Assembly: GCA_040756085.1 (NCBI GenBank)
Contig: JBFMAE010000381.1
Coordinates: 1 to 14,480, forward strand
Direction of reading: 5' to 3'
Length of the DNA stretch: 14,480 nt
Source of the DNA: JBFMAE01 sp040756085
Lineage (GTDB): Bacteria; Desulfobacterota; BSN033; UBA1163
Made by a program: the position numbers and the translations under genes. Positions 13,755 through 14,480 of the stretch are shown here, in pieces; within the stretch, counting starts at the first letter, position 1; each line of letters begins with the position of its first letter. A model generated the notes under the pieces. It saw only the letters and a list, made by a program, of their open reading frames with translations, searched no databases and was not told the origin of the DNA.

Positions 13755-14039
13755 ATGTATAAACTTGTTGTCCCAGGCCACATTCGAGAACTGATCAGAA
13801 CGATGCATCCCTCCCTGAAGAAAAAGATCAAATCCTCCCTGAAAATGATTTTATCTGATCCCTATTTGGGTAAAGCTCTCCTGGACGAACTTGCAGGATT
13901 AAGAAGTTTCAGAGTGAGTTCTTTTAGAATCATATACAAGATCAAAGATTCTGAACAAATCGAACTTATTGCCATTGGTCCGCGGGGGCGGATTTACGAA
14001 GAGACTTTCCGGATCATTCAAAAAGAGAAAGGAAAGTAA
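13755..14039 (+). CDS. RelE/ParE-family toxin
   Basis: A 94-residue basic protein with the RelE/ParE fold pattern: an N-terminal strand (MYKLVVPG), two helices rich in Lys/Arg (RELIRTMHPSLKKKIKSSL), then the strands LRSFRVSSFRIIYKI and ELIAIGPRGRIYEE. RelE-type members cleave mRNA at the ribosome and ParE-type members poison gyrase; the sequence alone does not decide which, though the RGRIYE end is common in RelE-like proteins of mixed Phd/RelE pairs. A GAGGG at 13739-13743, 11 bases before ATG 13755, is the likely ribosome site. It pairs with the upstream Phd-like antitoxin. Both genes seem intact. Confidence 0.88.
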   Translation: MYKLVVPGHIRELIRTMHPSLKKKIKSSLKMILSDPYLGKALLDELAGLRSFRVSSFRIIYKIKDSEQIELIAIGPRGRIYEETFRIIQKEKGK

Positions 14040-14110
14040 TGGGTATCGCCCATAAAAAGTTGACCCGGCAATTTGTTTCGAATTTTCCTCCCATCATCCT
14101 TCCCTATCTT

Positions 14111-14345
14111 GTAACCCCTCAGTCACAGGTATGAATTCCATCGTCCCGGCAGGGATATCTCCGAAAATCTTAGAATGCGGATTGCATTGATATCCATAAT
14201 ATTAGGGAAACGTTCACCGATAGAACGCAGTCCTCAGAGGGCTGGATGAGAGCCTGCAGTTAAAGGGCCAAGATGAGGTTGCCGCTCTAAGATTTCCTCC
14301 GACACCCCTGCCGGTTCTATTCCAAACCTGAGACTGAGGGATTAC
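14111..14345. mobile_element. 235-bp IS66-like MITE with terminal inverted repeats and 8-bp target duplication
   Basis: The left end begins GTAACCCCTCAGTC (14111) and the right end, read in reverse complement from 14345, begins GTAATCCCTCAGTC. Similarity continues inward: CAGGTATG against CAGGTTTG, then, after a 4-base gap, CCGGCAGGG (14146-14154) against its complement at 14306-14314, and AAATCTTAGA on both sides, ending at 14174 and 14286. The inverted repeats are thus about 60-64 bases each. The element is flanked by perfect direct repeats CCTATCTT at 14103-14110 and 14346-14353. GTAA ends with 8-bp target duplications are known for the IS66 family. The central part (14175-14285) has no meaningful ORF, so it depends on a transposase elsewhere. 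The 14040-14102 stretch before it shows nothing. Confidence 0.8.
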
Positions 14346-14394
14346 CCTATCTTCAACCCAAATCCCGATTTAGAAAAGAAAAGCCCTTACCCAA

Positions 14395-14480
14395 CCTGTC
14401 ATTGCGAGCACCTGAAAGGTGCGTGGCAATCTCACCCGCTTCGACTGCGAAGCGAGGCGAGCCCAAAAGACCGAGATTGC
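14395..14480. repeat. CATTGCGAG-type palindromic interspersed repeat (runs off the window)
   Basis: The segment starts TGTCATTGCGAGC and contains three nested pairings: GCACCT (14408-14413) with AGGTGC (14417-14422) around GAA; CGCTTCG (14437-14443) with CGAAGCG (14448-14454) around ACTG; and GCAATCTC (14426-14433) with GAGATTGC (14473-14480). This layout matches the widespread intergenic CATTGCGAG/GCAATCTC repeats of several bacterial groups. Its other end probably lies beyond the window. Confidence 0.65.

Noticed and set aside
14153..14195. GGATATC/GATATCC palindrome with an inner AATGC/GCATT stem as a separate element
   Set aside because: It lies wholly inside the MITE and is best treated as part of its internal structure.

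Overview
The window looks like a chromosomal stretch from a Gram-negative, anaerobe-type bacterium of the Desulfobacterota/deltaproteobacterial kind. That is an inference from family sequences and gene order (ileS-lspA-lgt-def-fmt-DUF116-htpX-rsmB, a DUF362 protein, many TTG starts, moderate GC); no rRNA or other phylogenetic marker is present to prove it.

Layout. Positions 1-1784 hold the end of a HEAT-repeat protein that overlaps the start codon of an HD-GYP cyclic-di-GMP phosphodiesterase-type protein. A half-length mazG on the minus strand (1781-2245) converges on it with a 4-base overlap. From 2421 to 11538 everything reads rightward: isoleucyl-tRNA synthetase, signal peptidase II, prolipoprotein diacylglyceryl transferase, peptide deformylase, Met-tRNA formyltransferase, a DUF116 membrane/cysteine protein, the HtpX membrane protease and the 16S rRNA m5C967 methyltransferase RsmB. 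These genes serve the start of translation (formylation, deformylation, tRNA charging, ribosome modification) and lipoprotein/membrane maturation. Two junctions (def-fmt, htpX-rsmB) are TTGA overlaps. After 11538 the character changes: a DUF362 protein with an unusual cysteine-rich C-terminus, a decayed fragment that looks like the C-terminus of a type IIG (Eco57I-like) modification enzyme, a Phd/RelE-type toxin-antitoxin pair, a small transposon-like element and a palindromic interspersed repeat.

Most interesting. Nothing here is a clear new defence or biosynthetic system; the coding part is mainly housekeeping. The non-coding part is not ordinary. (1) Positions 14111-14345 form a 235-bp non-autonomous element with about 60-bp imperfect terminal inverted repeats starting GTAA and a perfect 8-bp target duplication, which fits an IS66-family MITE. 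(2) Three intergenic gaps inside the housekeeping cluster (before lspA, lgt and DUF116) are each built from short degenerate tandem arrays with a strict 7- or 8-base period, arranged as imperfect inverted pairs. Each gap has its own unit sequence but the architecture is the same. (3) The ileS-lspA gap also has a nested hairpin cluster with mutually exclusive pairings. Two near-consensus sigma-70 promoters (TTGACA-N17-TATATT before htpX; TTGACA-N17-TAAAAT before the antitoxin) are visible.
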